A DNA stretch of 64,000 nucleotides from Chloroflexi bacterium CFX4 (GTDB lineage: Bacteria; Chloroflexota; Anaerolineae; Aggregatilineales; UBA2796), in the NCBI GenBank assembly GCA_021404685.1, contig QWHC01000002.1:248001-312000 (forward strand), in the 5' to 3' direction. A model generated the notes under the pieces. That model saw only the letters and a list, made by a program, of their open reading frames with translations. It made no database searches and was not told where the DNA came from. Position numbers and translations under genes: made by a program. Shown here piece after piece: positions 16,116 to 24,012 of this stretch; the stretch's first letter is position 1; every line of letters begins with the position of its first letter.

Positions 16116-17801
16116 TTATGCCGCGTAGGTATCAGGCAGATCGGTCAGCATCAGCAGCGTGTCACCTGCTTGCAAAAGGCTGCGGTAGCTGGCGATAGCT
16201 TCCTCAAGGTTGGCAACGACCTGCAAACGCTCTGCGGGGAAGCCTGCTGCTAAGGCACCCTCTTTTACGGCGGCAGCCTGCTGTGCGCCTATCAAGATGA
16301 TGTCTGTGGCGGTGGCTGCCATGTGCGCGCCCAGTGCGCGGTTTGCCACTTCTGCCTGCTCGCCTAGCTCGAACATACCTGATGAGATCACAATGCGCCG
16401 CGCACTCTCTTTGTGCAGCGCCAGCACGTCCAGGGCTGCCTTTGTGCCGACGGGGTTAGCGCTATAAGCATCGTCAATGATGACGGTGCCATCCGCCATT
16501 TGGCGGCGCACCAAACGATGATCAGCAGGCTGCAAAGTTGCTAGGCGCGGCGCAATTTCCTCCAACGCCATGCCCAAATGCACTGCGACTGCAACCGCCA
16601 TCAGGACGTTGGTCACGTTCGTCTCGCCATAGAGCGGCGTGAACATCTCGCAGGCTACGCGGCTGGCATTATCGCGGAGGGTGAAGGTGGTGCCTTCGGC
16701 GCGGAACTGCACATTGAGCGCCTCGAAGCGTGCGCCTGGCGCGCCTTTTTGCGAGACGATGATCCGCGTCTCTGGGTAGCCACGCGCTGCCATTGCCAAA
16801 ACGTGCGGATCATCGCCATTGAAGAAGCCAGCGCCATTCGGCGGCAATGCCTCGATAATCTCGTATTGCGCGGTGATGATGTTCTCCATGCTGCCGAGCC
16901 GTTCAAGGTGCATCGGACCGACGCTCATGACCATGCCGAGCGTGGGTGCCACTAAGCGGCAGATCGCGGCATTTTCGCCCACAAAGTAAGCGTCTGCCTC
17001 TGCGATGAAATAGTCATAGTGCGGATCGCGGGCAAATTCATCGTTCACCACACGGCTGATGCCCATGAGCGTGTTGTAGCTTTTCGGCGTCATATATGCC
17101 CGAAAGCGCCCACTGAGGATGTGCTGCAAATAGTGCTTGGTGCTGGTCTTGCCATAGCTGCCAGTGATGGCGATCACGGTGGCGCCAGAGCCGCGCAGGG
17201 TCTGGGCTGCCTGCCGCATGAAATAGCGGCGGCGCGCTTCTTCATAGGGAAACAGGAGCGCGTTTGCCAGCGGCAGCAGCAGCGGCGCGATCACCAGGGG
17301 AATGGTGCCGCTGCTGGCGCTAAAGACAACCAGCGAAGGCAGATCATAGGCGTAGCCATCTAAGCTGTTCAGAATCAGCATGAGGTGATAGTAGACGGGA
17401 ATTGCCGCGCCCAGCACCAACGCCGTGATCAACAAGCGCATAGCGCGTGGCGTGCGCTTGAAGGGCTGCTTCACCTGCGGATCACGTGGCAGGTTTGACC
17501 ACAAAGCAAGGATGAAAAAAGCGGCGATGCCGAAAAATAGGAGCGCTGCCTCACCGCGATCCGCGCTGAACAAACTGGCAGGCAACGCCGCGGGCGCGCT
17601 GATCAGCACCAAGATGGCAAAGCTGAGCGCCGTGAAGGTGCGCTCGCGCCCTGTGCGCGCAAACCAACGCCAAAAGCGCGGGCGCTCGTAGCCTTCCAAC
17701 TGGAAATAACGGGCAAGGTAATAGACGCGCCGCGCCATAAGCGCTAACCAAAACGGCACGCTCAACAAACACAGCAGCGGCATCAGGGTTGCGTAGTTCA
17801 T
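16116..17801 (-). CDS. murF: Membrane-fused MurF-like Mur ligase
   Basis: The first 190 or so residues of this 561-residue protein hold about five membrane helices. The rest is a Mur ligase: P-loop IAITGSYGKTSTK, MSVGPMHLERLGSMENI, FFNGDDPHVLAMA, GETNVTNVLMAVAVA, and IIDDAYSANPVGTKAALD, close to the MurF DSYNANP motif, then a C-terminal domain with SSGMFELGEQ. MurF adds D-Ala-D-Ala to the UDP-MurNAc-tripeptide. The usual N-terminal UDP-binding domain of MurF is not visible; the membrane segment stands in its place. A soluble or membrane-bound precursor could be the substrate. It lies directly upstream of ddl. Confidence 0.82.
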   Translation of the reverse strand: MNYATLMPLLCLLSVPFWLALMARRVYYLARYFQLEGYERPRFWRWFARTGRERTFTALSFAILVLISAPAALPASLFSADRGEAALLFFGIAAFFILALWSNLPRDPQVKQPFKRTPRAMRLLITALVLGAAIPVYYHLMLILNSLDGYAYDLPSLVVFSASSGTIPLVIAPLLLPLANALLFPYEEARRRYFMRQAAQTLRGSGATVIAITGSYGKTSTKHYLQHILSGRFRAYMTPKSYNTLMGISRVVNDEFARDPHYDYFIAEADAYFVGENAAICRLVAPTLGMVMSVGPMHLERLGSMENIITAQYEIIEALPPNGAGFFNGDDPHVLAMAARGYPETRIIVSQKGAPGARFEALNVQFRAEGTTFTLRDNASRVACEMFTPLYGETNVTNVLMAVAVAVHLGMALEEIAPRLATLQPADHRLVRRQMADGTVIIDDAYSANPVGTKAALDVLALHKESARRIVISSGMFELGEQAEVANRALGAHMAATATDIILIGAQQAAAVKEGALAAGFPAERLQVVANLEEAIASYRSLLQAGDTLLMLTDLPDTYAA

Positions 17802-17807
17802 AGGTTC

Positions 17808-18575
17808 TTAGCTGCCCTTGAAGAAAGTTTCGACGATGCGGATAAAATCGGGCAGGCGTTCTTGGTAGGCGAAATGCCCTGCACCTTGAAAGACGACCAA
17901 GCCGCTATCCGGGATGGTTTTTTCGAGCGTTTGTGCCTGCCACAGCGGCGTAGCCTCATCCTGATCGCCCCAGATCAGCAGGGTTGGCGCGGCAATGCGC
18001 GCAGCGTATGGCAACAGGTCTTGCGCCACGACGCGGCGGAAGATCGGTTCAAGCGGTCCGGCGCTTTTCAGGTCGTCCGATCCGAAGGCGCTGCGTGCCA
18101 AGTTTCGCAGTGGCTTCTCCAGCGCACGCAGCACAGGCAGCTTGAGGGCAGCCTTGCCGACACTGACCAGCTTGGCGCGCCCATCAGGCGGATTCAGCAC
18201 GCCGGCGCTGCTGGTCAGCACGATTTTCTCAACGCGGCTCGGAAACTCCGCACCGATGACAAGGCTCAGCCTGCCGCCGAACGAATGCCCAATCAGGTGA
18301 ACGCGCTCTAGTGCAGCATCGTCCAGATAGCGCACCACCCACTGCGCGTACTCAGGGACGCCCCACATCTCGGGCGGTAAGGCGGCGCGCCCAAAGCCGA
18401 GCAGATCAAGCGTGTGCGTACAGAAACCGCGCTTGTTCAGCGCCGCCGCGGCACCCTGCATACTCTCGATTGCGCCGCCCCAGCCGTGCAGCAAAAGCAC
18501 TGTTGGCGCGCTCGGATCGCCGCTGACCTCACGGGCGGACTGCAAGCCGTCTAAGGTGAATGTCTCGATAGGCAT
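17808..18575 (-). CDS. Alpha/beta hydrolase
   Basis: This 255-residue protein shows the alpha/beta-hydrolase pattern VLLLHGWGGAIESM, nucleophile elbow LIGHSFGGRLSLVIG, acid in LLIWGDQDEATP and the final His in QGAGHFAYQE. Family members are esterases, lipases, amidases or dehalogenases; nothing fixes the substrate. It lies 3 bases from the MurA-like gene and 6 bases from the MurF-like gene, so it is almost certainly in the same messenger. A role in wall precursor or lipid turnover is inferred from that only. Confidence 0.85.
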   Translation of the reverse strand: MPIETFTLDGLQSAREVSGDPSAPTVLLLHGWGGAIESMQGAAAALNKRGFCTHTLDLLGFGRAALPPEMWGVPEYAQWVVRYLDDAALERVHLIGHSFGGRLSLVIGAEFPSRVEKIVLTSSAGVLNPPDGRAKLVSVGKAALKLPVLRALEKPLRNLARSAFGSDDLKSAGPLEPIFRRVVAQDLLPYAARIAAPTLLIWGDQDEATPLWQAQTLEKTIPDSGLVVFQGAGHFAYQERLPDFIRIVETFFKGS

Positions 18576-18578
18576 GCA

Positions 18579-19859
18579 TCACTCTCCGCGCCGAATGTGT
18601 GCGCCAAGCGCTGCCAGCTTATCCAGCACATGGTCAAAGGTGCGGTTGAATGCCTGTGCCGTGTCAATGACGCTCTCGCCCTCTGCGCAGAGCGCCGCGC
18701 CGAGCAGCGCCAAGCCAACCCGTGCATCCGGATTATCAAGGTAATCGCCTTGCAGCGGCGTGCTGCCGATCACAATGGCGCGGTGCGGATCGCACAAGAC
18801 GATCTGCGCGCCCATGCTGTTCAGCTTATCCACAAAGAGCAGGCGGTTTGGGAACAGTTTTTCGTGGATCAAAGTTGTGCCATGCGCTTGCGTCGCAAGG
18901 ACGGTTGCCATAGCGATCAGGTCGCTTGGGAAGCCGTGCCACGGCGCGGACTCCACCGAGACATCTACATCTTCCTCGCGTGCGCTTGGCATAAAGCGTT
19001 CGTGGCGCGGCACGTAAACGGCGTCCTCTTCCAGTTCAAGGTGAACGCCAAGCCGTTCGTAGACCTTGGCGATCATGCGGAGGTCGCGGGCGCGGGTGCC
19101 TTCTATCGCCAGGCGGCTGCCCGTCAGCGCGGCGATGGCAGCGATGCTGCCGATCTCGATATGATCGGGCGAGAGCGTGACGGAAGCAGGCGCACAGGTG
19201 TATTCGGCGCCGCCGTGACCGTGAATCGTGAGCAGATTGGAGCCGATGCCTTCAATCTGCACGCCGAACTGGGTTAAGAGCGTCAGCAAATCCACGATGT
19301 GCGGCTCGCTTGCCGCGTTGTAAATCACGGTGTGCTGACCAAGCACCGCCGCCAACATCGCCACGATTGCGGTGGCAGTCACGCTCATCTGCGTCAGGAC
19401 GATTTCGCGTGCCTGCCAAGCGTTGGCGCTAAAATCAAGGGTGCTGCCGTTAACACGCACATCCACGCCCAGATCGCGCAAGGCGGTCAGGTGTGGGTGC
19501 AGACGGCTGACGGCATAGTCCAGTTCAAGGCGCGCTTGCCGCCGCCGCGCCAAGATCGGCGCGAGGAACAGCAGCGTGCCGCCAAGCGCCGCGCTGTATT
19601 CACGCTTGATGGTGCGCGCCACCACATGCGGCGCGTGCAGCGTCACCACGCCTTGTGGGTCGCCTTGCGTCACGCTTGCGCCAAGCGCCGCGCCAATCTC
19701 TAACATCACGCCCACACTGACCGTATTCGGCACATTGCGAAGCGTGACGGGTGCATCGCTAAGCAGCGCGGCAGTAATCAGGGCGATGGCGGCGTTACTG
19801 TTGCCGCTGGCAGCATACGTGCCGCGCAGCGCTTGCCGCCCTTCAATACGAATACGCAC
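18579..19859 (-). CDS. murA: Divergent MurA/EPSP-synthase-fold protein
   Basis: The 426-residue protein aligns along its length with MurA (UDP-GlcNAc enolpyruvyltransferase, first step of peptidoglycan synthesis). Conserved parts include RNVPNTVSVGVMLEIGAALG, EPHIVDLLTLLTQFG, WHGFPSDLIAMATVLATQA with the catalytic-base Asp, FPNRLLFVDKLNSMGA, and FNRTFDHVLDKL with the Arg near the C-terminus. The Lys22 of the SGAKNAA motif is Ser21 (SGNSNAAIA). The mobile loop that holds the active-site Cys and Arg (GGCTIGARPVD in E. coli) is shortened to LELDYAVSRLHPHL without either. It may use a changed mechanism or substrate. A minus-strand TATAAT (19913-19918) lies upstream. Confidence 0.78.
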   Translation of the reverse strand: MRIRIEGRQALRGTYAASGNSNAAIALITAALLSDAPVTLRNVPNTVSVGVMLEIGAALGASVTQGDPQGVVTLHAPHVVARTIKREYSAALGGTLLFLAPILARRRQARLELDYAVSRLHPHLTALRDLGVDVRVNGSTLDFSANAWQAREIVLTQMSVTATAIVAMLAAVLGQHTVIYNAASEPHIVDLLTLLTQFGVQIEGIGSNLLTIHGHGGAEYTCAPASVTLSPDHIEIGSIAAIAALTGSRLAIEGTRARDLRMIAKVYERLGVHLELEEDAVYVPRHERFMPSAREEDVDVSVESAPWHGFPSDLIAMATVLATQAHGTTLIHEKLFPNRLLFVDKLNSMGAQIVLCDPHRAIVIGSTPLQGDYLDNPDARVGLALLGAALCAEGESVIDTAQAFNRTFDHVLDKLAALGAHIRRGE

Positions 19860-19943
19860 GAGTCGTTTACACTTTCTGGGTTGCTATGCGTTCCGAATGC
19901 CAAACGGCGCGCATTATACCCAATTGAAGCGTTAGAAGATAGC

Positions 19944-21506
19944 CTAACGCCCAAAAAGTGCCGCCAGCCGTTCGCGCCAAGTGGTGGCGTAGTAGACGTT
20001 GATGAAGCGCCGCAGCAGGGTGTACTTTCCCGATGGGTAGGGATACCAGAACAACTCACGCGGCAGCGCAAAGAAGCGTTCGGCGCTGTAGACCTTTGCG
20101 TAGGTCATATCTATCAAGCCTTCGGCGCCGCGGCTGCGCCCATAGCCGCTGTTCTTCACGCCGCCCCAGGCTAACTGCGGCACGCTTGCCGTGATGATGT
20201 GGTCATTCAAGCTGGCATGTCCCACCTCAAGCTGCGCCATCAGCGCCAAGCCACGCGCCCGATCGCGCGTCCAGACCGAACCCGTCAGCCCATAGCCAAG
20301 CGCGTTAGCAGCCTGCACGCCTTCCTCAGGGCTATCAATCGGCACGACGGCAAGCACCGGACCAAAGGTCTCCTCGCGCATCAGGCGCATTTCTGGACTC
20401 AGGTCAGTCAGGATGGTTGGCGCGTAGGCACGCCCATTCAGACCGTCTAGCACCTTCCCGCCGCAGATCAGGCGCGCACCGCTTGCCAGTGCTTCGCGCA
20501 CCTGATCTTCCACAATCTTAAGCTGTGCCTCAGTCGTCAGCACGCCCATTGTGATTTCAGGTGATTCGCCCGCGCCCACGTTGATGAACTTTTCGATGAC
20601 CGCCGCCATCCTCTGCATCAGCGGCTCGGCAATGGCGCGGGCGACGTAAATGCGCTCAATGCTGAGGCAGGCTTGCCCGGCGTTAAAGAGCGATCCCCAT
20701 ACAATGCCGTGCGCCGTCCGATCCAGATCGGCATCTTCCAGCACAATCGCCGCGTCTTTCGCGCCCAGCTCTAAGGTGATTGGGATCAGCCGTTCGCCGG
20801 CGGTTGCCGCGATTTTACGTCCTGTGGCCGTGCTGCCCGTGAAGCAGATTTTGTCAGGCTGCTGCGCGATGAGCGCCGCGCCGACTTCGCCCGTGCCATG
20901 CACAATCTGGAAAACGCCTTCCGGTATGCCCGACTCGCGCACGGTGCGCGCTAATAGCTCGCCAACCTGTGTGCTGTATTCGGAAGGCTTGAAGATGACT
21001 GCATTGCCGGTGACCAATGCCGCTGCAATCGGCGCGATGGAAAGGATCAGCGGGAAGTTCCAAGGCGTGATGATGAGCGCCACACCGTAAGGCTGGCGCA
21101 CCGTCCAATGCTGGTGGTGCGGCGCCAATAGCACGAACTGCCGCTTGGCTGCCAGTGTATGTGCTGCTGTCCGCCGATAGTAGGCGAAGAGGTCTATGCA
21201 GGAAAAGAACTCGCTGAGTGCCTCAAAAGGCGGTCTGCCTTGTTCTGCCACCACCATGCCCACGATCCGATCAAAGTTGCGGCGGAGGCTGTCTTGCCAG
21301 CGGCGCAGCACCTCTAGGCGGAAGGCAAGCCCTGCCTCAAACCACGCCTTTTGGGCGCTGCGGGCAGTTGCCATGATAGCGGGCAAGGCGTCCAGCGGCG
21401 TGACGGGCACCTCGCCGAGTTTGCGCCCTGTGGCAGGGCTGGTCGAAACGATCACATTGCTGCGTTGCCCATTCAGATTGACAGGCGTCTGTGCGGCTGC
21501 GTTCAT
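19944..21506 (-). CDS. Aldehyde dehydrogenase
   Basis: This 520-residue NAD(P)-dependent aldehyde dehydrogenase has ITPWNFPLILSIAPIAAAL, FKPSEYSTQVGELL, FTGSTATGRKIAA, ELGAKDAAIVLEDADL (Gly to Ala in the usual ELGGKD), the catalytic Cys in NAGQACLSIERIYV and EETFGPVLAVVP. The tail past residue 460 (FALPRELFWYPYPSGKYTLL) is longer and more hydrophobic than in soluble classes and may associate with membranes, as in enzymes acting on fatty or isoprenoid aldehydes. It lies 84 bases upstream of the MurA-like gene on the same strand. Confidence 0.92.
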   Translation of the reverse strand: MNAAAQTPVNLNGQRSNVIVSTSPATGRKLGEVPVTPLDALPAIMATARSAQKAWFEAGLAFRLEVLRRWQDSLRRNFDRIVGMVVAEQGRPPFEALSEFFSCIDLFAYYRRTAAHTLAAKRQFVLLAPHHQHWTVRQPYGVALIITPWNFPLILSIAPIAAALVTGNAVIFKPSEYSTQVGELLARTVRESGIPEGVFQIVHGTGEVGAALIAQQPDKICFTGSTATGRKIAATAGERLIPITLELGAKDAAIVLEDADLDRTAHGIVWGSLFNAGQACLSIERIYVARAIAEPLMQRMAAVIEKFINVGAGESPEITMGVLTTEAQLKIVEDQVREALASGARLICGGKVLDGLNGRAYAPTILTDLSPEMRLMREETFGPVLAVVPIDSPEEGVQAANALGYGLTGSVWTRDRARGLALMAQLEVGHASLNDHIITASVPQLAWGGVKNSGYGRSRGAEGLIDMTYAKVYSAERFFALPRELFWYPYPSGKYTLLRRFINVYYATTWRERLAALFGR

Positions 21507-21720
21507 AGTTCACTCAATCGTCATGCCCACGATAAACATCTATGGGCAGAGTTTAGCCAGAGCCTCGCCGCACTGCAAGCAGCGCGCATTGGTGGGAGCA
21601 ATGCGGTGGCGGGCTTTAGGGTGAGGTCAGGGTACTTCACGTTCCTAAACTACACACCGTCGGCAAAATACGGTATAGTTAGGATAGTTTTGAGACGAAC
21701 TCGCAGGAGATAACGACCGC

Positions 21721-22122
21721 ATGGCAACCAATTCGCGCACATGGTTTTACACTGAGCCGGAGCGCCGTCCCTACTACATTGAGGAGCGCGTGAACCATAC
21801 CCTTTGGACGATGCGCTTCAGCAACATTTATATGGACTGCACCAGTGCTGAGCCGCCTTTCCGCATGGAAGGCAAGTGGAACGACATCACGCTCACGATG
21901 GAATGGATTCCGAACAGCTACCTGCGCCTGACTGCCTCTGAAGAAAATAAGACGTTGGTCGCAGGCTTTTCACAGATGCTGCAAATGCCGCCCTTGTTCA
22001 GCTATGTTGATGAAAACGGCATCTTTGTGGTGGAATGGTGGCGCGGCGAGGAAGGGCAGCAGCGCTATCAGGCAGTGCAAGGGCAGCCGGGCTACACACG
22101 CCTAAAGACCTATAAGAAGTAG
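21721..22122 (+). CDS. Uncharacterised 133-residue protein
   Basis: I do not recognise this protein. It is rich in aromatic residues (NSRTWFYTEPERRPYYIEE, YVDENGIFVVEWWRG), with alternating hydrophobic stretches that suggest a small beta-rich soluble fold, and has no signal peptide or membrane helix. The upstream region holds a plausible -10 TATAGT (21674-21679), 40 bases before the start. It ends 4 bases before the next gene, so the two probably form an operon. The transcript diverges from the aldehyde dehydrogenase. Confidence 0.7.
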   Translation: MATNSRTWFYTEPERRPYYIEERVNHTLWTMRFSNIYMDCTSAEPPFRMEGKWNDITLTMEWIPNSYLRLTASEENKTLVAGFSQMLQMPPLFSYVDENGIFVVEWWRGEEGQQRYQAVQGQPGYTRLKTYKK

Positions 22123-22126
22123 CACA

Positions 22127-22722
22127 ATGTCTCAGCCAAGGCGCATCTTCAACGTTGATTTAGCGCAAGACATGCGCACTATCGTGGCGATGGCGGATAA
22201 CCTGACGCCATACGTCTACGAATCGGAACTCTACGGTATGTTGAGCGACCCAAGCCTGCCCCGCCTGACGGTTGGCGGCTTGCTAATGCGCCTGGCACGC
22301 CTGAGCCTGCTCAGCGACCAACTTTCGCCGTCCCAGCAGGTGGCATTGGCCGCAAATTGGCTGAGGTGCAGCAGGCGTGGGCAGTTCACTACGAGGGCAA
22401 GCTGCTGCACGAACTGAAGGCGCGCATCACTGCCCTCGAACACTTTGCCCATGAATGCATGGAAAATTTGCGTGCCTGCGCGGATAACTACCCTTCTGCC
22501 ATGGAAAAGCGTGTGATCGTCGAGCATTTGCGGGATGCCGCCGTTGATCTTGGCGTGCTGAGCGACGAACTGAAGGGAAAGCTGACTGCGCTTGATAACG
22601 CCATCAGCCGTTGTGTGGAAAAAGCGCCCTTCTGCTGGAGCGAAAACGTGCAGGCGGCTTACCCACAGCCGAAGTTCTGGTTTCTGTACATGGCCGCCCG
22701 CAAGCCACCGCCCAAGAAGTGA
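22127..22722 (+). pseudogene. Uncharacterised helical protein, frameshifted
   Basis: Two overlapping frames read as one protein of about 198 residues. The first starts MSQPRRIFNVDLAQDMRTI and runs to SPSQQVALAA; the second continues LAEVQQAWAVHYEGKLLHEL and ends KFWFLYMAARKPPPKK. The join falls at AAA (22354-22356); one extra base there restores a single frame, and the total of 596 bases is one short of a multiple of three. The protein is mostly amphipathic helix with Cys in the second half. Its family is unknown to me. A sequencing indel is as likely as a true mutation, because both halves keep coding character. Confidence 0.55.
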
Positions 22723-22742
22723 TCTGCCATGAAACCGCCCGT

Positions 22743-22762
22743 GGGCGGGATGTCTCCCGCCC
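22743..22762. repeat. GC-rich palindrome GGGCGGGA-tgtc-TCCCGCCC
   Basis: A perfect 8-bp stem with a 4-base loop between two converging genes. There is no T run after it, so it is not a clear intrinsic terminator. The same stem sequence occurs at 28721-28741. Confidence 0.6.
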
Positions 22763-22776
22763 CTGTTGCAAACGGC

Positions 22777-23850
22777 TCAATGTTCAGCCAGGTAGGGATC
22801 GTGGTGCAGGCGGTCGCTCAGATCGCCTTCCAAGCGGCGCAGGCTTAAGCCCAAGCGCCGTGAGTGTCCGTCTATGTTCAACACCCGCGCCCGCACCCGT
22901 TCACCTTCGCGCACCACGTTGCGCGGATGCAAAAAGTTGCCCTCCGCCAGCTCCGAGACGTGAATCAGCCCTTCTAAGCCCTCTTCCACCCGCGCAAAGG
23001 CGCCGAAATCCACAACGTTGGTAATGACGCCCTCAATGATCTGCCCAACCTGATAGCGCTGCGCGACGGTTGCCCATGGGTCTGGCAACAAGCGCTTTAG
23101 GCTGAGCGCGACACGTCCCTGATCACGGTGAACATCCATCACATATACAGTAACCGTCTCGCCACGCGCCAGGATGTCACGCGGATGCCCAACCCTGCCC
23201 CAGCTTAGCTCGCTGATGTGAATTAGCCCTTCCACACCGCCCAGATCAACGAATGCGCCAAAATCGCAGAGGTTGGTCACGCGCCCTTGGCAGGTATCAC
23301 CGCGCCGCAGCGTATCAAGGATGTTGGCGCGTGCGCCCGCCCGTACTTGCGCTGCCCGTTCGCTCAAGATGAGGCGATTCTGCTCATAGTCCAGCTCAAT
23401 CACGCGCAGCATCAGGCTTTGCCCAACGCGCAGGGCAAGCTCATTACGGCGAGTTACCCCTTCCCCAACGGCGGGAAAATCTACCAACTGGCTGGCTGGC
23501 ACAAAGCCGCGCAGCGAGTTCCACTCCACCAACAAACCGCCGCGGTTATAGCCGATCACGGTCAGCGCCACCGCTTGGTCTTCAAGATAGGCGCGCTCCA
23601 CAACTTGCCAATCAGCACGGCTCTGATCGGTATCCCGTTCGCCGCTTTCTGCCAGCAAGCCCTCAAAGGCGTGATCCCATTCTTGGCTGTGGCGCGGCGG
23701 GCTGGAAAGCTGCTCCCCTTCACGCAGCAAGGCTGCCCAATAGCTTTCGTCCGGCGGCGGTGGCGGTGTCAATTCCGGGCGGTGCAAGTCGTTGGCGGCT
23801 GCCTGCCGCCGCGTATAATTCCTGTTCGACGTGCTGTTCATTCTATCCAT
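22777..23850 (-). CDS. S1 RNA-binding domain protein (ribosomal protein S1-like)
   Basis: This 357-residue protein holds three S1 (OB-fold) repeats after a low-complexity leader: one divergent repeat (about residues 95-180, GFVPASQLVDFP), then two canonical ones (VTNLCDFGAFVDLGGVEGLI with HISELSWGRVGHP, and VTNVVDFGAFARVEEGLEGL with IHVSELAEGN). Such proteins bind mRNA and help translation or turnover; full S1 has more repeats. The start MDRMNSTSN (23848-23850) is chosen because the strong promoter lies just upstream and the earlier in-frame ATG at 23943 lies before that promoter. Confidence 0.87.
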   Translation of the reverse strand: MDRMNSTSNRNYTRRQAAANDLHRPELTPPPPPDESYWAALLREGEQLSSPPRHSQEWDHAFEGLLAESGERDTDQSRADWQVVERAYLEDQAVALTVIGYNRGGLLVEWNSLRGFVPASQLVDFPAVGEGVTRRNELALRVGQSLMLRVIELDYEQNRLILSERAAQVRAGARANILDTLRRGDTCQGRVTNLCDFGAFVDLGGVEGLIHISELSWGRVGHPRDILARGETVTVYVMDVHRDQGRVALSLKRLLPDPWATVAQRYQVGQIIEGVITNVVDFGAFARVEEGLEGLIHVSELAEGNFLHPRNVVREGERVRARVLNIDGHSRRLGLSLRRLEGDLSDRLHHDPYLAEH

Positions 23851-23895
23851 AGGGCTGTATGTCTTTTTACAATAGAAACGGTCACTAGGTTTAGG

Positions 23896-23924
23896 ATTAT
23901 AGGTACGGAGTAGATCGTTGTCAA
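23896..23924 (-). promoter_or_regulatory. Consensus sigma-70 promoter of the S1-domain gene
   Basis: On the minus strand TTGACA and TATAAT are both perfect, with a 17-base spacer. The -10 ends 46 bases before the chosen start codon. This is the strongest promoter match in the window. Confidence 0.85.
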
Positions 23925-23953
23925 ACCGACGTGAAAGCGTCAAAATGCAGGCG

Positions 23954-23981
23954 TTGAATCGGCTTCAGCACCTGCTATAAT
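23954..23981 (+). promoter_or_regulatory. Sigma-70 promoter of the nucleotide-sugar dehydrogenase gene
   Basis: TTGAAT (23954-23959), a 16-base spacer and a perfect TATAAT (23976-23981), 31 bases before the ATG. It lies back to back with the promoter of the S1-domain gene. Confidence 0.75.
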
Positions 23982-24012
23982 CAACAGCCGATGTCAAGAG
24001 AAAGCAGAGTCT

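Noticed and set aside
22743..22762. Intrinsic terminator
   Set aside because: The stem is strong but no T run follows on either strand.
23851..23943. Longer N-terminus for the S1-domain protein
   Set aside because: The start would lie upstream of the perfect promoter, so it could not be on the transcript.
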